NCBI GenBank assembly: GCA_018830585.1
Contig: JAHJSD010000024.1
Location: forward strand, 1 to 40,440
Origin: Patescibacteria group bacterium
GTDB taxonomy: Bacteria; Patescibacteriota; Microgenomatia; UBA12405; JAHJSD01
DNA length: 40,440 bases
Direction: 5' to 3'
Part shown: positions 40,367 through 40,440 of the stretch, piece after piece
Numbering within the stretch: the first letter of the stretch is position 1
Layout of the letters: the number at the start of each line of letters is the position of its first letter
The notes under the pieces: model-generated
What the model saw: the letters and a program-made list of their open reading frames with translations, nothing else
What the model was told of the DNA's origin: nothing
The model's database searches: none
Made by a program: the position numbers and the translations under genes

Positions 40367-40440
40367 AGACCGGAGATCCAACCCTCTTTCTTTTCCTGGT
40401 AAAGGATTTTATACCAGCCGGACTCCTCGTCTAACAGAGG
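40345..40440 (-). CDS. 3' end of an SH3-domain protein (partial)
   Basis: The last 31 codons read DEESGWYKILYQEKKEGWIS then GLYAEKFE and a TGA stop. This is the second half of a bacterial SH3 domain (GWYKI and GWISGLY are the usual core). The rest lies beyond the window. Bacterial SH3 domains often bind cell wall, which fits the neighbouring surface-glycan genes. It overlaps the convergent transferase gene by 22 bp. Confidence 0.75.
   Translation of the reverse strand, partial: PLLDEESGWYKILYQEKKEGWISGLYAEKFE

Overview
The window looks like a chromosomal piece of a candidate-phyla-radiation (Patescibacteria) bacterium, most likely of the Microgenomates type. This is inferred from gene content: compact single-domain enzymes, several GT-C membrane glycosyltransferases including a DUF2298 'YYY' protein, a PilN/PilO-like locus beside Thr-Pro stalk surface proteins, MurJ, short MetRS and UvrD, and abundant dispersed palindromic repeats. 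TGA is used as a normal stop, which argues against the recoded CPR lineages. Many genes start with GTG, and many have a -10-like hexamer only 4-8 nt before the start codon, which suggests widespread leaderless transcription.

Layout. 1-1700: the right end of a small IS630-type element, a cupin gene, and a tRNA-Lys(CTT) embedded in duplicated pieces of its own ends plus two paralogous structured modules. 1900-8200: a PurF-like phosphoribosyltransferase with a degenerate glutaminase domain, ObgE, a FemX-like aminoacyltransferase and a UvrD/PcrA helicase, separated by palindromic repeats. 8200-17700: DUF2298 protein, HAD phosphatase, two GT39-like enzymes, family-4 uracil-DNA glycosylase, an RBBP9-like hydrolase and a DPPR-synthase-like UbiA protein. 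17700-19800: a mobile-DNA island with an interrupted gene fragment, an IS630 MITE, a frameshifted IS630 element and, 50 bp beyond it, a sequence with every core feature of a compact hammerhead ribozyme. 19800-27000: FAD oxidoreductase, three Cys- or Thr/Pro-rich surface proteins, a small membrane protein, PilO and PilN. 27200-34000: MurJ, ribosomal protein S20, MetRS, then gene debris (a duplicated metG tail interrupted by a MITE with a 7-bp target duplication) and small lineage-specific genes, one with an HEITH zinc-protease signature. 34500-40440: a same-strand glycan cassette (two GT39-like enzymes, a membrane GT2, a small membrane protein, a WecA/TagO-like transferase) and the 3' end of an SH3-domain gene.

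Taken together, the glycosyltransferases, the UbiA-type DPPR synthase, the WecA-like enzyme, MurJ and FemX point to lipid-linked cell-surface polymer assembly. The PilN/O and stalk proteins form an appendage/surface locus. The features most worth following up are the hammerhead candidate, the tRNA-Lys repeat structure with covarying hairpins, the active-site losses in the PurF-like and WecA-like proteins, and several palindromic repeats that sit inside coding sequence.
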